NCBI GenBank assembly: GCA_963835135.1
Contig: CAWIEF010000003.1
Coordinates: 1,054,001 to 1,118,000, forward strand
Reading direction: 5' to 3'
DNA: 64,000 bases
From: JAVVHH01 sp963835135
GTDB lineage: Bacteria > Pseudomonadota > Alphaproteobacteria > Acetobacterales > Acetobacteraceae
Shown: positions 35,944-45,166 of the stretch, in pieces
Position numbering within the stretch: position 1 is the first letter of the stretch
How the letters are laid out: every line of letters begins with the position of its first letter
The notes under the pieces: model-generated
Database searches by the model: none
What the model was told of the DNA's origin: nothing
What the model saw: the letters and a program-made list of their open reading frames with translations, nothing else
Program-made: the position numbers and the translations under genes

Positions 35944-37218
35944 ATGCTGCCTGACACCGTCGAAACGCTCGTCATCGGCGCCGGCCAGGCCGGCATCGCC
36001 ATGAGCGAACACCTCCGTGAGCGCGGCCTGCCCCACCTCGTCGTCGAACGCCGACGCATCGCCGAGCGCTGGCGCGAGGAACGCTGGGACTCGCTCGTCG
36101 CCAACGGACCCGCCTGGCACGACCGCTTCCCGAGCCTGACCATCGACGGCGTCGACCCCGATGCCTTCGCGACCCGGCAGCAGATGGTCGACTACTTCGT
36201 CCGCTACGCCGAGACCATCGCCGCCCCCATCCGCTGCGGCGTCGGCGTCGAACGTCTCCAGCCCCTCCCCGATCGCCCCGGCTTCCGCGTCCAGACCTCC
36301 GCCGGCCGCCTCGACGCCCGCAACGTCGTCGTCGCCACCGGCCCCTTCCAGCGCCCCGCCATCCCCGCCCTCGTCCCCGCCGACATCCCGGTCCTGCAGC
36401 TCCACTCCAGCCGCTACCGCAACCCGGGCCAGCTCCCCCCGGGCGGCGTGCTGGTCGTCGGCGCCGGGTCGTCCGGCGTGCAGATCGCCGACGAACTCCT
36501 CCGCGCCGACCGCGCCGTCACCCTCTCCGTCGGCCCGCACAACCGCCCGCCCCGGCGCTACCGCGGCCACGACTTCGTCTGGTGGCTCGACGCCCTCGGC
36601 AAATGGGACGCCATCGTCCACGCCCCCGGCCGCGAACACGTCACCATCGCCGTCAGCGGCGCCCATGGCGGCATCACCGTCGACTTCCGCGACCTCGCCG
36701 CCCGCGGCATCACCCTCGCCGGCCGCGCCCAGGCCTTCGATGACGGCGTGATGCGCTTCGCCCCCGACCTCGCCGACAGCATCGCTCTCGGCGACGCCGA
36801 CTACCTCTCGGTGCTCGACGAGGCCGACGCCTACGCGATCCGGCACGGCCTCGACCTCCCCGCAGACCCCGCCGCCCGCGACTTCGAACCCGGCCTGCCC
36901 CGCGGCTACGACCCACCTCGGGCGCTCGACCTGAACCAGGCCGGCATCACCACCATCCTCTGGGCCACCGGCTACGCCTTCGACTTCGGCTGGCTGCAGG
37001 CCGGCACGTTCGACCCCCGCGGCCACCCCGTGCACACGAGGGGCGTCGCGACCGTTCCCGGCCTCTACTACCTCGGCCTACCCTGGCTCTCCCGCCGCGC
37101 CTCGGCCTTCATCTGGGGCGTCTGGCACGACGCCGCCTTCCTCGCCGCCCACATCGCCGCCCGTGGCGATCCGGCTCAGATCCCCGCGAACCAGTTGAAC
37201 CCGAGCTTCTCCCAATAA
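35944..37218 (+). CDS. Flavin-dependent monooxygenase-like FAD/NAD(P) protein
   Basis: A 424-residue oxidoreductase. FAD is bound by VIGAGQAG (residues 10-17) with the distal acidic residue in VVERRRIAERWREERWDSL; the second Rossmann motif VVGAGSSGVQIADEL (about 176-190) binds NAD(P)H. ATGPFQRPAIP is the family linker and ILWATGYAFDF the C-terminal FAD contact. This matches flavin-containing / indole-pyruvate-type monooxygenases (CzcO-like) that oxygenate N, S or carbonyl substrates. The start ATG 35944 has GAGGGGG at 5-6 bases. Its 3' end overlaps the convergent molybdoprotein gene by 43 bases. Confidence 0.85.
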   Translation: MLPDTVETLVIGAGQAGIAMSEHLRERGLPHLVVERRRIAERWREERWDSLVANGPAWHDRFPSLTIDGVDPDAFATRQQMVDYFVRYAETIAAPIRCGVGVERLQPLPDRPGFRVQTSAGRLDARNVVVATGPFQRPAIPALVPADIPVLQLHSSRYRNPGQLPPGGVLVVGAGSSGVQIADELLRADRAVTLSVGPHNRPPRRYRGHDFVWWLDALGKWDAIVHAPGREHVTIAVSGAHGGITVDFRDLAARGITLAGRAQAFDDGVMRFAPDLADSIALGDADYLSVLDEADAYAIRHGLDLPADPAARDFEPGLPRGYDPPRALDLNQAGITTILWATGYAFDFGWLQAGTFDPRGHPVHTRGVATVPGLYYLGLPWLSRRASAFIWGVWHDAAFLAAHIAARGDPAQIPANQLNPSFSQ

Positions 37219-37925
37219 CCCGGCATGTAGTCGTTGGTCACCTCCATCGCGGTGATCCATTTCGGGTTCTTGTAGCCCAGCTTGGTCGACATCCGCAGCC
37301 GCAGCGGAAACCCGAACGGGTCCGCCAGCGGCGCCCCCGCATACCCCGTCGCCAGCAGCGTCTGCGGATGCAGCGCCGTCGCCATGTCGATGCTGCTCGG
37401 ATAGTCGTCCGCGGTGTAGAAGTTGACGTAGCGCGCCCGCAGGTCCGCCCCGGATCGGTCCAGCACCGTCCGCAGCGTCGGCCCCGACCACTCCCCGATG
37501 TAATCCCACCCTTCCACGCACACGTGCCGGATCACCATGTCGGCCTGCGGCAGCGCGCCCAGCTCCGCCAGCGTCCAGCGCGTCTTGTCCGAAACGAGCC
37601 CGGACACCGCCAGCGTCCACCCCGCCGCATCGACCGGCTTCAGCTCCGTCACGTCGTAATACGCGTTGAACTTCGGCGGCTGCAGCACCATCGACTTGGG
37701 ATACGTCGGCGCCAGCCGGGTCGGGTCGAACAGTTGCGCCTGGATCCAGTCGTTGAACGCCGACACCTGCCGCAGCCCACGCTCGACCGCCGGCTCCGAG
37801 CCGAGATCGCACCCGGTCAGCATCGTCAGCGCCCCCAGCGACATCCCGCCCCGCAACAGCCCGCGCCGCCCGAGTTGGAGCAGCGCCGGGTCGGGCCGCC
37901 GCGCCGGGCGGAACGCCGACCTCAT
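37176..37925 (-). CDS. Sulfite-oxidase-family molybdopterin protein with Tat-like signal
   Basis: A 249-residue protein of the sulfite oxidase / MsrP fold without the C-terminal dimerisation domain. The N-terminus has a twin-arginine motif (LGRRGLL, residues 19-25) and a hydrophobic run ending LTGC (Cys39), so Tat export with possible lipidation is likely. The Mo-coordinating cysteine is Cys136 in RHVCVEGWD; PKSMVLQPPKFNAYYDVTE and ADDYPSSIDMATALHP line the cofactor pocket. MSTKLGYKNPKWITAMEV near the C-terminus is also typical. The cytochrome b gene directly upstream on the same strand overlaps it by ATGA, so electrons probably pass from this subunit to a membrane heme protein, or the reverse as in MsrPQ. 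The substrate is unknown. Confidence 0.88.
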   Translation of the reverse strand: MRSAFRPARRPDPALLQLGRRGLLRGGMSLGALTMLTGCDLGSEPAVERGLRQVSAFNDWIQAQLFDPTRLAPTYPKSMVLQPPKFNAYYDVTELKPVDAAGWTLAVSGLVSDKTRWTLAELGALPQADMVIRHVCVEGWDYIGEWSGPTLRTVLDRSGADLRARYVNFYTADDYPSSIDMATALHPQTLLATGYAGAPLADPFGFPLRLRMSTKLGYKNPKWITAMEVTNDYMPGYWEKLGFNWFAGI

Positions 37926-38575
37926 GGCCGCGCCCCCGCCACAAGCGGGCCGCCCGTCACCATCGCCTTCAGCGTCTGCGGCACCAGCAGCGCCAGCGCG
38001 ACATGAACCGCCAGGAACCCGACGATCACCGACATCCCCAGGAAATGGACGATCCGCGCCCCCTGGAACCCGCCCAGCAGCCCCACCAGCCCGGAGAACT
38101 GCACCGGCTTCCAGATCGCCACCCCGCTCACCACCTGGCTCACCCCGGCCAGGATCACCACGATGTAGAGCAGCTTCTGCACCGCGTTGTAGACGGTCAG
38201 GTCCTCATGCGCGATGTGCAACCGCACCGTCTCGCGCACGACCTGGACGATCTCGCGTACCCGGATCGGCAGCAGCCGCTCGCGGAACCGCCCGGTCGCC
38301 ACGCCATAGACCAGGTAGGCCAAGCCGTTCAGCACCAGGATCCACATCGCCGCGAAGTGCCACAGCAAGCTCTCCGCCGCCCAACTGCCCAGCCGCAGCC
38401 ATTGCGGGAAGTGCAGCCCGCGGATGATCACGTCGTCGTCGTAGATGCCCCACCCCGAACCGATCAGCACCAGCATCGCCACCGCGTTGACCCAGTGCAT
38501 GATCCGCACCGGCACGGGATGCAGCTGCCGCCCCGGTGTCGCCACGTCCAGCGTGGCAGGCGATCCAATCGTCAT
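37922..38575 (-). CDS. Membrane cytochrome b (b561 type), partner of the molybdoprotein
   Basis: A 217-residue integral membrane protein with four main helices. Candidate heme ligands are the histidines in PVRIMHWVNAVAMLVLIGSGW, ESLLWHFAAMWILVL, and ARIVHFLGMSVIVGFLAVHVALALL. The start is ATG 38575 with AAGGGG 6 bases upstream; upstream in-frame sequence to 38665 is unlikely to be translated. The stop overlaps the molybdoprotein start (ATGA). Unlike MsrQ it resembles the cytochrome b of Ni/Fe hydrogenase and formate dehydrogenase type, as found beside standalone sulfite-oxidase-like proteins. It should exchange electrons between the quinone pool and the exported molybdoprotein. Confidence 0.86.
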   Translation of the reverse strand: MTIGSPATLDVATPGRQLHPVPVRIMHWVNAVAMLVLIGSGWGIYDDDVIIRGLHFPQWLRLGSWAAESLLWHFAAMWILVLNGLAYLVYGVATGRFRERLLPIRVREIVQVVRETVRLHIAHEDLTVYNAVQKLLYIVVILAGVSQVVSGVAIWKPVQFSGLVGLLGGFQGARIVHFLGMSVIVGFLAVHVALALLVPQTLKAMVTGGPLVAGARP

Positions 38576-38674
38576 GCGTGACCCCTTCTCCGGTCTGTCC
38601 CGTCCCCTCCGAGTAACGGCCCGCCGCTCCCGCCGCCAATGCCGCCTCGGAATGGTATCGATCACCCCGCGGCA

Positions 38675-39526
38675 TCATCCGCCCGGCATCGGCTCCAGCG
38701 GCAGCCACGCCCGCGCCCGCGCCAGCTTCAGGAACGCGTCCGCCGCCGCCGTCACCGGCCGCCCCGCGACGACCGCCAGCAGCACCGAATGCCGCCCGCC
38801 CCCCGCCACCGCCTCTTGCCGCAGCTCCGCCGGCCCGCCCGCCCGCGCCGTCGAGACCGCCCGACCCAGCCCCGCCAGCGCCAGCGTCACCGCCTGCATC
38901 GCCGTCGCAGCCCGGTGCCGCGCCGCCGGCAGCCCGGCACCGACCGCCTCGAACACGGTCCCCGCCGTCCCGGCCGGGCCGCACACCGGCCCGCCCGCCG
39001 CCCCCGCGCCCCCAGCGCCGAGCAGCACGACGGCATCGTCGAACAGCGTCCAGCTCCGCATCCGGTCTGGCAGCGCGGCCGCGTCCGTCACGACCGCCGC
39101 GTCCATGCTGCCCGCCAACAGCGCGTCCACCAGCCCGGCCCCGCTCCGCTCTTCCAGCCGCAGTTGGAAGCCCGGCAGCGCGCGGTCCAGCTCGGCGATC
39201 AGCGGCATGAACGGGCGCAGCGGCGCGTCCGGCGCGAAGCCCAGCCGCAACGGCGCCGCATCCCGGCTCCGCATCGTCTTGGCGTGCAGCTTGGCGCGAT
39301 GGGCGGCATCCTGGATCTGCTGCAGCATCGGATGCATCTCGCGCCCGAGCGGCGTCAATTGCGTCAGCGCCCGCTCCCGCAGCAGCAGCGGCCCGCCGAG
39401 TTCGTCCTCCAGCCGCTGGATGCTCTTGGTCAACGCCGGTTGCGACACGTTGCAGGCCTCGGCCGCGCGGGTGAAGTTCAACGTCCGCGCCAGCGTCAGG
39501 AAGTAATGGATCTGGGTGAGGTCCAT
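38675..39526 (-). CDS. LysR-family transcriptional regulator
   Basis: A 283-residue regulator. The winged HTH is at residues 1-65: MDLTQIHYFLTLARTLNFTRAAEACNVSQPALTKSIQRLEDELGG, with a typical helix and recognition segment. The effector-binding region (about 90-280) has the usual LRLGFAPDAPLRP start but is unusually rich in Gly and Ala around residues 160-200. The ATG at 39526 is preferred; another at 39538 abuts the stop of the peroxiredoxin gene upstream on the same strand, so the two are cotranscribed. Control of the peroxiredoxin or of an oxidative-stress response is plausible but inferred only from position. Confidence 0.85.
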   Translation of the reverse strand: MDLTQIHYFLTLARTLNFTRAAEACNVSQPALTKSIQRLEDELGGPLLLRERALTQLTPLGREMHPMLQQIQDAAHRAKLHAKTMRSRDAAPLRLGFAPDAPLRPFMPLIAELDRALPGFQLRLEERSGAGLVDALLAGSMDAAVVTDAAALPDRMRSWTLFDDAVVLLGAGGAGAAGGPVCGPAGTAGTVFEAVGAGLPAARHRAATAMQAVTLALAGLGRAVSTARAGGPAELRQEAVAGGGRHSVLLAVVAGRPVTAAADAFLKLARARAWLPLEPMPGG

Positions 39527-39538
39527 GCCCCTCAGCAT

Positions 39539-40174
39539 CTACTCCAGTTTCGCCAATGCGGACAGTATCTCGCTCGGCTCGGCCCGGCGCGTGAAGTCGA
39601 TGTCGACCCACGACCGCTCGATCAACCCGCTCCGCCCCACCAGGAACGTCGCCGGCGTCGGCAGGAACCAGCCCGCATTGCCGCTCAGCGCCACCAGGTC
39701 GATGCCGCGCCGGCGCAACAGCGCCGCATACAGCGTCGGCACCCGGAACACGATCCCGAACGCCATGCCGATCGCCAGGTCGACATCCACCAGCACCTCG
39801 AAGCCAAGCCCATGCGCCTGCTTCATCGCCAGCGCCCGGCCGCCCGTCTCCGGCGTCATCGCGACCAGCGTGCCCCCCGCCGCCGACAGCGCTGGCAGCG
39901 CCACCTGCAACGCGTCGAGCGTGACCGAGCAATACGGGCACCACGCGCCCCGGAAGAACGACACCACGACCGGCCCCCGCGCCAGCAGCTCGTCCGACCC
40001 GACGAGGCGTCCCTCGCTGTTCGGCAGCAGGAAGTGCGGCATCCGCGCCCCCGGCCCGAGCGCGCTGCCCGCCACCTGCCCCGCGCCGAGCCGCTGCAGG
40101 AACTCCTCGTACGCCGCGCGGATCTCCGGCGTTTCCCGCTCGCGTCGCAGCGCGGACAAGACTAGGTTCAGCAC
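39539..40174 (-). CDS. Peroxiredoxin-like AhpC/TSA-family protein
   Basis: A 211-residue thioredoxin-fold protein. FFRGAWCPYCSVTL (Cys79 and Cys82) gives the CxxC variant of the peroxiredoxin active site, preceded by PHFLLPNSEGRLV. A helical N-terminal extension (residues 1-45) and the AMTPETGGRALAMKQAHGLGFEVLVD segment fit the group of AhpC/TSA proteins with CPYC. It should reduce peroxides or act as a thiol oxidoreductase in the cytoplasm; no signal peptide is seen. It is first in a two-gene minus-strand operon with the LysR regulator, whose coding sequence follows immediately. Confidence 0.85.
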   Translation of the reverse strand: MLNLVLSALRRERETPEIRAAYEEFLQRLGAGQVAGSALGPGARMPHFLLPNSEGRLVGSDELLARGPVVVSFFRGAWCPYCSVTLDALQVALPALSAAGGTLVAMTPETGGRALAMKQAHGLGFEVLVDVDLAIGMAFGIVFRVPTLYAALLRRRGIDLVALSGNAGWFLPTPATFLVGRSGLIERSWVDIDFTRRAEPSEILSALAKLE

Positions 40175-40347
40175 GGCGAACGGGCGAGCAGGATCAGCGC
40201 CTCCAAGCGGCCTCGGTCGCCCACCCTCTCAGTGCCGCGCCCCGCGCGGAAATATCCGATGGCTATGGGTTCGATGCCTTTTCGATATTGGCGGCGGACC
40301 CGAACCGCCGCTAGCTGCTGCTCTGTCATCATCACCGAGGTCCTCGT

Positions 40348-40803
40348 ATGCGCGTCCGCAGCGCCGCCGCGATCGCACTGCTCCTGGCCGTCCCGGCGTA
40401 CGCTCAAAGCAAGTCGCCCGGCGGCATGCCGCCCCCGCCCGGCATGGCGCTGGCGCAATCGGCCGCGATGCGCTTCCCGCAACCCGTCCGCGTCGGCGAT
40501 CTCCCGGGCCGGCCGGTGCTCGAACCGACCGAGAGCCAGACCGTGCTCGGCAGCATCAAGTCCATCGTGCAGGACAGCGCCGGGCGCACGCTGGTCGTCA
40601 TCGACCTGGCGCATTGGTTCGGCCTGGCCACCCGCACCGTGGCGGTCCCGGTCGACGCCATGGTGCTGGTCGGCGATGCCGTTGAGATCGTCGCATACAC
40701 GCCCGACCAGCTGTGGACTCTCCCGACCTTCGACGCCCCGGCCGCCACCGCTCTGCCCGCGGGCGCGACCATCAAGGTCGGGCTGGCCAAGCCGTCGCAC
40801 TGA
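40348..40803 (+). CDS. Secreted PRC-barrel-like protein
   Basis: A 151-residue protein with a signal peptide (residues 1-19, cleavage near AYA-QS), a Pro/Met-rich linker (GGMPPPPGMALAQ) and a C-terminal PRC-barrel-like domain (about 65-130: TVLGSIKSIVQDSAGRTLVVIDL, then VAVPVDAMVLVGDAVEIV). The domain commonly mediates protein or RNA contacts; in exported form its role is unknown. GAGG precedes the ATG at about 8 bases. Its 3' end overlaps the convergent membrane-protein gene by 32 bases. Confidence 0.75.
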   Translation: MRVRSAAAIALLLAVPAYAQSKSPGGMPPPPGMALAQSAAMRFPQPVRVGDLPGRPVLEPTESQTVLGSIKSIVQDSAGRTLVVIDLAHWFGLATRTVAVPVDAMVLVGDAVEIVAYTPDQLWTLPTFDAPAATALPAGATIKVGLAKPSH

Positions 40804-42680
40804 ACCGCGACCACCAAGCCCGCCCGCACGCGACGAGCAGCGCCGCCCCGCCGACCCCGAACACGATCGCGAGCGGGATCGCCGGCGACAGGTACAGCAG
40901 GTTGACCGACGGGATCGCCGTCACGTGCACGTAGGCCAGCAGCGCGATCCGGCCTGCCACGGCGACCAAGCTCCCCAGCACGAGCGCGAACAGCGGCGTC
41001 CGCACCAGGTCTCGGCGCCAAGCCACCGTCAGCACAACCCCCAAGCCGCCCGCCAGCAGGAGCACGGGCCCGAGCAGCGCGTAGCCGCGGCCGATCGCCC
41101 GCGTGACCGCCAGCACGACCCGGCCGCCCCGCAACGAGCCGCCATGCAGCGGCACCTGTCGCACCCGAACGAGGTCGAGCGTCACCGCCGGCGTCACCAG
41201 CCGCGGTGGCAGGCTGGCGAGCGGCAGCGTCGCCACGTCCTGTCCGCCCGCCGAGACCACCAGCGCGCAGTCCGCCGCCGGGCAGTCGGTCGAGAGCGTG
41301 AAGCCATCCGCCGCGTCCAACGCCGTCGTGCTCGTCCACTCCGGAACTGCACGCACCGGCTGCACCCGCACGCTGCCGCCGCCGCTGAGCCGCCCCATGA
41401 TCTCGATCAGCACCACCGGCCTGCGCGCCACCGGCCCCACCATCTCGGCAAAGCCCTCGACATCACCCGGGCTGCCCAAGCTGGGATCGCTCCTGATGGC
41501 GGTGCCCCCCAGCGTCGCCAGCATCGCCACCAGCGACCCGGCCGGCCCCACGGCCTCTGTCACGTCGGACCACCGGAACGGCGCCGCCAGCGTCGCACGC
41601 GCCGCCAGGCAGGCGATCTCCCCGCTCTGGCAAGCGGCATCGATCTCCCGCCCCAGCTCGCCATAGAACCGCTCCGCGTCCCGCGCCGTCCGGTAATGCC
41701 CCGCCTGCTGCACCGCGTCGCGCAAGGCCCACTGGAACCACGGCGACAGGATCTCCGAGCAGTCGCGCTCCGGCAGGTCGCGGCAGCCCGTCTGCCGCCA
41801 CGCCTCCCCGCCCGGCCCGTCGAAGAACGGCCGCAGCTCCCGCGCCGCCGGGCTGACCCGGTAGGCCAGCGCCCGCGCATCCGCCGGGAACACCACGTAG
41901 GGCTGCCACCGCTCATGCTGGATGCGCGAGATCGCCCCATACGCGTGCCGGAACGCGGACGACCGCACGTCCACCGTCTCGGCGACCCCGTACACCTGCC
42001 GGTTCAACGCCACGTTGCCGCCGACCAGAACGCCCCACGCCAGCCCCGCCGCCACGACCGGCCGGACCGTCGGGCGCCAACCCGTCCGCCACGCGCCCAG
42101 CGCGAGCACCGCGGCCACCGCAGGCGCCAGCCAGACACCCTCCTCGCGCGTCAGCCAGAACGCGCCTCCCACCAGCCCCAGCCCGGCCCCGCGCCAAGCC
42201 GCGCTCCGCCCCGTGGGCGCCGTCGCGATCGCCGCTGCCGCCCCGAGCGTGCCGAGCGACAGCCCCAGATACAGCCCCTCGCGGATCACCCGCGCCAGCT
42301 CCACCGTCCACGCCACCGGAACGAAGGCCAGCGCCGCAAACAGCGCGGTGCCCACCGCGCGGGAGCGTATCAGCGACGCCAGCACCGCGCTGGCGGCGAG
42401 ATACACCGCCTGCTCGGCCATCTTCAGCGGGATGCCGACGCCGGACGCGGCGGCGATGAACGCCGGGTAGAACGCCCCCTTGGCCAACGTCGTGTCGGTG
42501 AACGGGCCCAGCCAGTGCCCGCCGCCGATGCTTTCGCCAAGCCGACGAACATCGCGTCGTCCAGATTGGCCCAGCCGATCGCGTGGACCGGGAAGAAGCG
42601 GCGCAGCCAAAGGCTCGCCGCCGCCACGAGCAACCACGTGACGGCAACGCGCCGGCCGGCGCTGGTCGGGGCCTCTGTCA
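40772..42680 (-). pseudogene. Polytopic membrane protein (glycosyltransferase-C-like), frameshifted near its N-terminus
   Basis: About 630 residues of a multi-helix membrane protein, but the coding sequence changes frame. The N-terminal part reads LWLRRFFPVHAIGWANLDDAMFVGLAK in one frame (42680 to about 42530). The rest continues as ESIGGGHWLGPFTDTTLAKGAFYPAFIAA in another frame to the stop at 40772. One missing base in the GGCGAAAGC stretch near 42530 would restore a continuous protein. The DDAMFVxLAESIxxGHWLGP-x-TLAKGxFYPxFIA pattern resembles uncharacterised polyprenyl-sugar glycosyltransferase-like membrane proteins. A luminal domain lies at about 290-500 and further helices at the end. 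It is divergent from the GT2 glycosyltransferase. Either the gene is inactivated or there is a sequencing error; the start is uncertain. Confidence 0.75.
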
Positions 42681-44798
42681 GTGAACTCGCTCCCTATCGC
42701 TCCAGACCAATTTGCCACCGCACGCGCCGGTGCGATACGTCACCACGCGGATCGGGCGGAGGGCCTCGCAATCACCCTGTTACGGCTGGCGAAGGTCGCT
42801 GCCGGCGGCAAGACCTACGCGGCCGCCCCCGCGCGCCCACTCGCACCGGGCTGGCGCTGGATCGCGGCGTGGGTGCCGGGCCAATCGGGCGATTGGCTCG
42901 CCACCATGCGGGCCGACACCGCCCCCGACGGCGAGCCGCCCCTGATGCTCCGGGCGGTGGCGGGCGTGGCCGGGCTCCGGATCGGCCTGACCTTCCTGCG
43001 CGTCGGCAGCCGCCGCCTTGAGGTCGCGCTGCACGGCTCGACCCGTCCGCCGCAGCTCCGGCTGCTTCTCCTGCCGCTCCCTCGCCCGCTCGCCGCGGCG
43101 GTGGCCTTCATGCAGGACCGGCAGACCTTCGTCACCGCGCTCCGCATCGCCGGCGGGTCGCCGGCCACCCGGCTCCGCCAGGCCCTGCTCGCCGTCCTGG
43201 TAAGCCGCCCCAGCCTGCAGGAGACCTACGCCAACTGGGTCACTCTGTTCGACGAATGGACCGAGTATCGCGTCGCCGGCTGGCGGGCGACGGCCGACGT
43301 GCTGCCCGCGTTGGCCGCAGTGGTGTACCACGCCGCTCCCCGTTCGGCCGCCCTCGCCGCCACGCTCGCCTCCATCGACGCACAGCATCATCCGCTCGCC
43401 CTGGTGACCACCGCCGGACCAGGACGCGCCTCCGCCATCGCGCAGGCCGCCGCCGCCGCGCCCTTCGTCATCGTGCTGCAAGCCGGAGAGGTGCTGCCGC
43501 CGCACGCGACCCTGGTGCTGGCGGCCGACCTCGCCGCCTCCCCGGCCGACCTCCTGCTGGCCGACGAAGACCGGATCTCGCCAGGCGGACGCCGGTCGGA
43601 CCCATCCTTCAAGCCCCAGCCAAGCCTGACGCTCGTCTGCTCCGGCACGCTGTCCCGCGGCGTCTGGGCGATCCGCTCGGCCCTGCTCGCCGGCGCGCGC
43701 ACCGAATGGGCGGAGACGACCCGCGTGCACGCCTGGTTCCAGGGCGGCGTGTCGCGCCGGGTCGCGCACGTCCTGACCCATCGGCGCAGCGACGCCGAGG
43801 CGGCCCCGCCCGACGCGCTGAAGGCCGTCGTCGACGGCGGGCTGCGGTCCCTGCGGGTCGCCGCGACCGCGTCCGCCAGCTTCCCGCTCCGGCTGGAGTG
43901 GCAGAACGCGGCGCGGGGCCGCGTCAGCCTGATTGTGCCATCTCGCCTGCGCGGCGCGGTCCAGCTCGCCTGCCTCCACGACGTCCTCGCGCGAACGCAA
44001 TACCCAGCCTTCGACATGCTGGTCGTCGTCACTCAGCGCGGTCCGCTGGATCGGGACCAGGCGCAGGCCGCCCAGCGGCTCGAAGCCACCGGCAAGGCGC
44101 GGGTCGCCCTGCTCGATCGCGCGTCGTTCAACTACTCGGCCGCCAACAACGTCGGCGTGACCCAGAGCACCGCCGAGTTCCTCTGCCTGCTGAACGACGA
44201 CGTCTCGACGCTCGAGCCGGACTGGCTCGGCCGCATGCTCGCCATCATGTCCGCTCCGGCCGTCGGCATCGTCGGCGCCAAGCTCTACTACGACGACATG
44301 ACCACCCAGCACGGCGGCGTCATCATCGGCCTCGGCGGACTCGCCGATCACGTCAGCCGCCTGCTGCCGCGCGGAGCGCCCGGCTACATGGGCCGGGCCA
44401 TGCTCGATCAGGAACTGTCGGTCGTCACCGGCGCCTGCCTGCTGGTCAGGCGCAGCATCTACGAGGCCGTGGGCGGGATGGACGAGGACCTCCCGACCGC
44501 CTTCAACGACGTCGATTTCTGCCTTCGCGTGCGCGAGGCCGGGCACCGGGTCGTCTTCGCCGGCAGTGTCGAGCTCGTCCACCACGAGACCATCTCGTTC
44601 GGCCACCACTACGCCGGCCGCCCGGAGCAGGAGGCCATCGAGGTGCGCCGCATGCAGGCCCGCTGGGCCCATGTCTGCCGCGCCGACCCGTTCCACAACC
44701 CGAACCTGTCGCTCGTCCCCGGCAAGGAGTGGACGCCCGCCTTCCCACCCCGCATCGACGCTCTCTCCCCTGTGCCCCCCATCCCCGCCAGCGCGTAA
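42681..44798 (+). CDS. Family 2 glycosyltransferase with long N-terminal region
   Basis: A 705-residue protein. The C-terminal GT2 domain (about 415-660) has SLIVPSRLR at the start, the FNYSAANNVGV and LCLLNDDVSTLEPDWL motifs (nucleotide-sugar and metal binding), GGVIIGLGG, TGACLLVRRSIYEAVGGMDED and FNDVDFCLRVREAGHR with the catalytic base region. This is the pattern of rhamnan-type O-antigen glycosyltransferases. A second, degenerate GT-like unit may occupy about 215-400 (VVYHAAPRS to LTHRRSDAEA), as in bifunctional relatives, and residues 1-200 are unassigned. It starts at GTG 42681 with no clear ribosome site and is divergent from a membrane glycosyltransferase-like pseudogene, suggesting a small cell-surface glycan locus. 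Confidence 0.85.
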   Translation: MNSLPIAPDQFATARAGAIRHHADRAEGLAITLLRLAKVAAGGKTYAAAPARPLAPGWRWIAAWVPGQSGDWLATMRADTAPDGEPPLMLRAVAGVAGLRIGLTFLRVGSRRLEVALHGSTRPPQLRLLLLPLPRPLAAAVAFMQDRQTFVTALRIAGGSPATRLRQALLAVLVSRPSLQETYANWVTLFDEWTEYRVAGWRATADVLPALAAVVYHAAPRSAALAATLASIDAQHHPLALVTTAGPGRASAIAQAAAAAPFVIVLQAGEVLPPHATLVLAADLAASPADLLLADEDRISPGGRRSDPSFKPQPSLTLVCSGTLSRGVWAIRSALLAGARTEWAETTRVHAWFQGGVSRRVAHVLTHRRSDAEAAPPDALKAVVDGGLRSLRVAATASASFPLRLEWQNAARGRVSLIVPSRLRGAVQLACLHDVLARTQYPAFDMLVVVTQRGPLDRDQAQAAQRLEATGKARVALLDRASFNYSAANNVGVTQSTAEFLCLLNDDVSTLEPDWLGRMLAIMSAPAVGIVGAKLYYDDMTTQHGGVIIGLGGLADHVSRLLPRGAPGYMGRAMLDQELSVVTGACLLVRRSIYEAVGGMDEDLPTAFNDVDFCLRVREAGHRVVFAGSVELVHHETISFGHHYAGRPEQEAIEVRRMQARWAHVCRADPFHNPNLSLVPGKEWTPAFPPRIDALSPVPPIPASA

Positions 44799-44800
44799 CC

Positions 44801-45166
44801 ATGAACGTCATTGCGAGACGCGTAGAGCCGCGGCCCCCCAACCTCAAGGAAACCGCCGCGCTCGAGGGGTCCGGCCGCTGGAACACGCTGCGCCGGGTCA
44901 CGCTGCCGCTCCTGATGCCCACGACGCTCTTCGTGCTCGTCAACGCCGTCATCAACGCCTTCCGCGTCATCGACCACATCGTCGTCATGACCCGCGGCGG
45001 CCCCAACAACGCCACGACGCTCCTGCTCTACTACGTCTACGAAGCCGGCTTCCGCTTCTGGGACACCTCCACCGCCGCGACCCTGACCGTCGTGCTCTTG
45101 CTCATCCTCGTCGCCACCGCGCTGCTCCAATTCGGCGTCCTGTCCCGCCGTGTCCACTACCGCTGA
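44801..45166 (+). pseudogene. Sugar ABC permease remnant (MalF/UgpA type), 5'-truncated
   Basis: Only 121 codons remain of a permease family that is normally about 290 residues. From about 44844 the sequence is a good C-terminal half: ETAALEGSGRWNTLRRVTLPLLMPTT is the EAA coupling loop, followed by VNAVINAFRVIDHIVVMTRGGPNNATTLL and a final helix ending RRVHYR. The first four helices are missing. The codons in front (44801-44840) do not match the family and coincide with a dispersed-repeat-like sequence. A protein made from this would lack most of the channel. Its stop overlaps the next permease start (TGATG), preserving the original operon order. Confidence 0.82.
44806..44833. repeat. Possible dispersed-repeat fragment at the permease truncation point
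   Basis: The stretch CGTCATTGCGAG followed by a GCG-rich segment resembles the beginning of a REP-like dispersed element common in proteobacterial genomes (CGTCATTGCGAG...). It sits exactly where homology to the sugar permease begins, which suggests that insertion or recombination at such an element removed the 5' half of the gene. Only one copy is visible here, so the assignment is tentative. Confidence 0.35.

Noticed and set aside
40168..40800. A 210-codon minus-strand frame opposite the PRC-barrel-like gene
   Set aside because: It lacks any recognisable domain; the plus-strand reading has a signal peptide and a PRC-barrel pattern.
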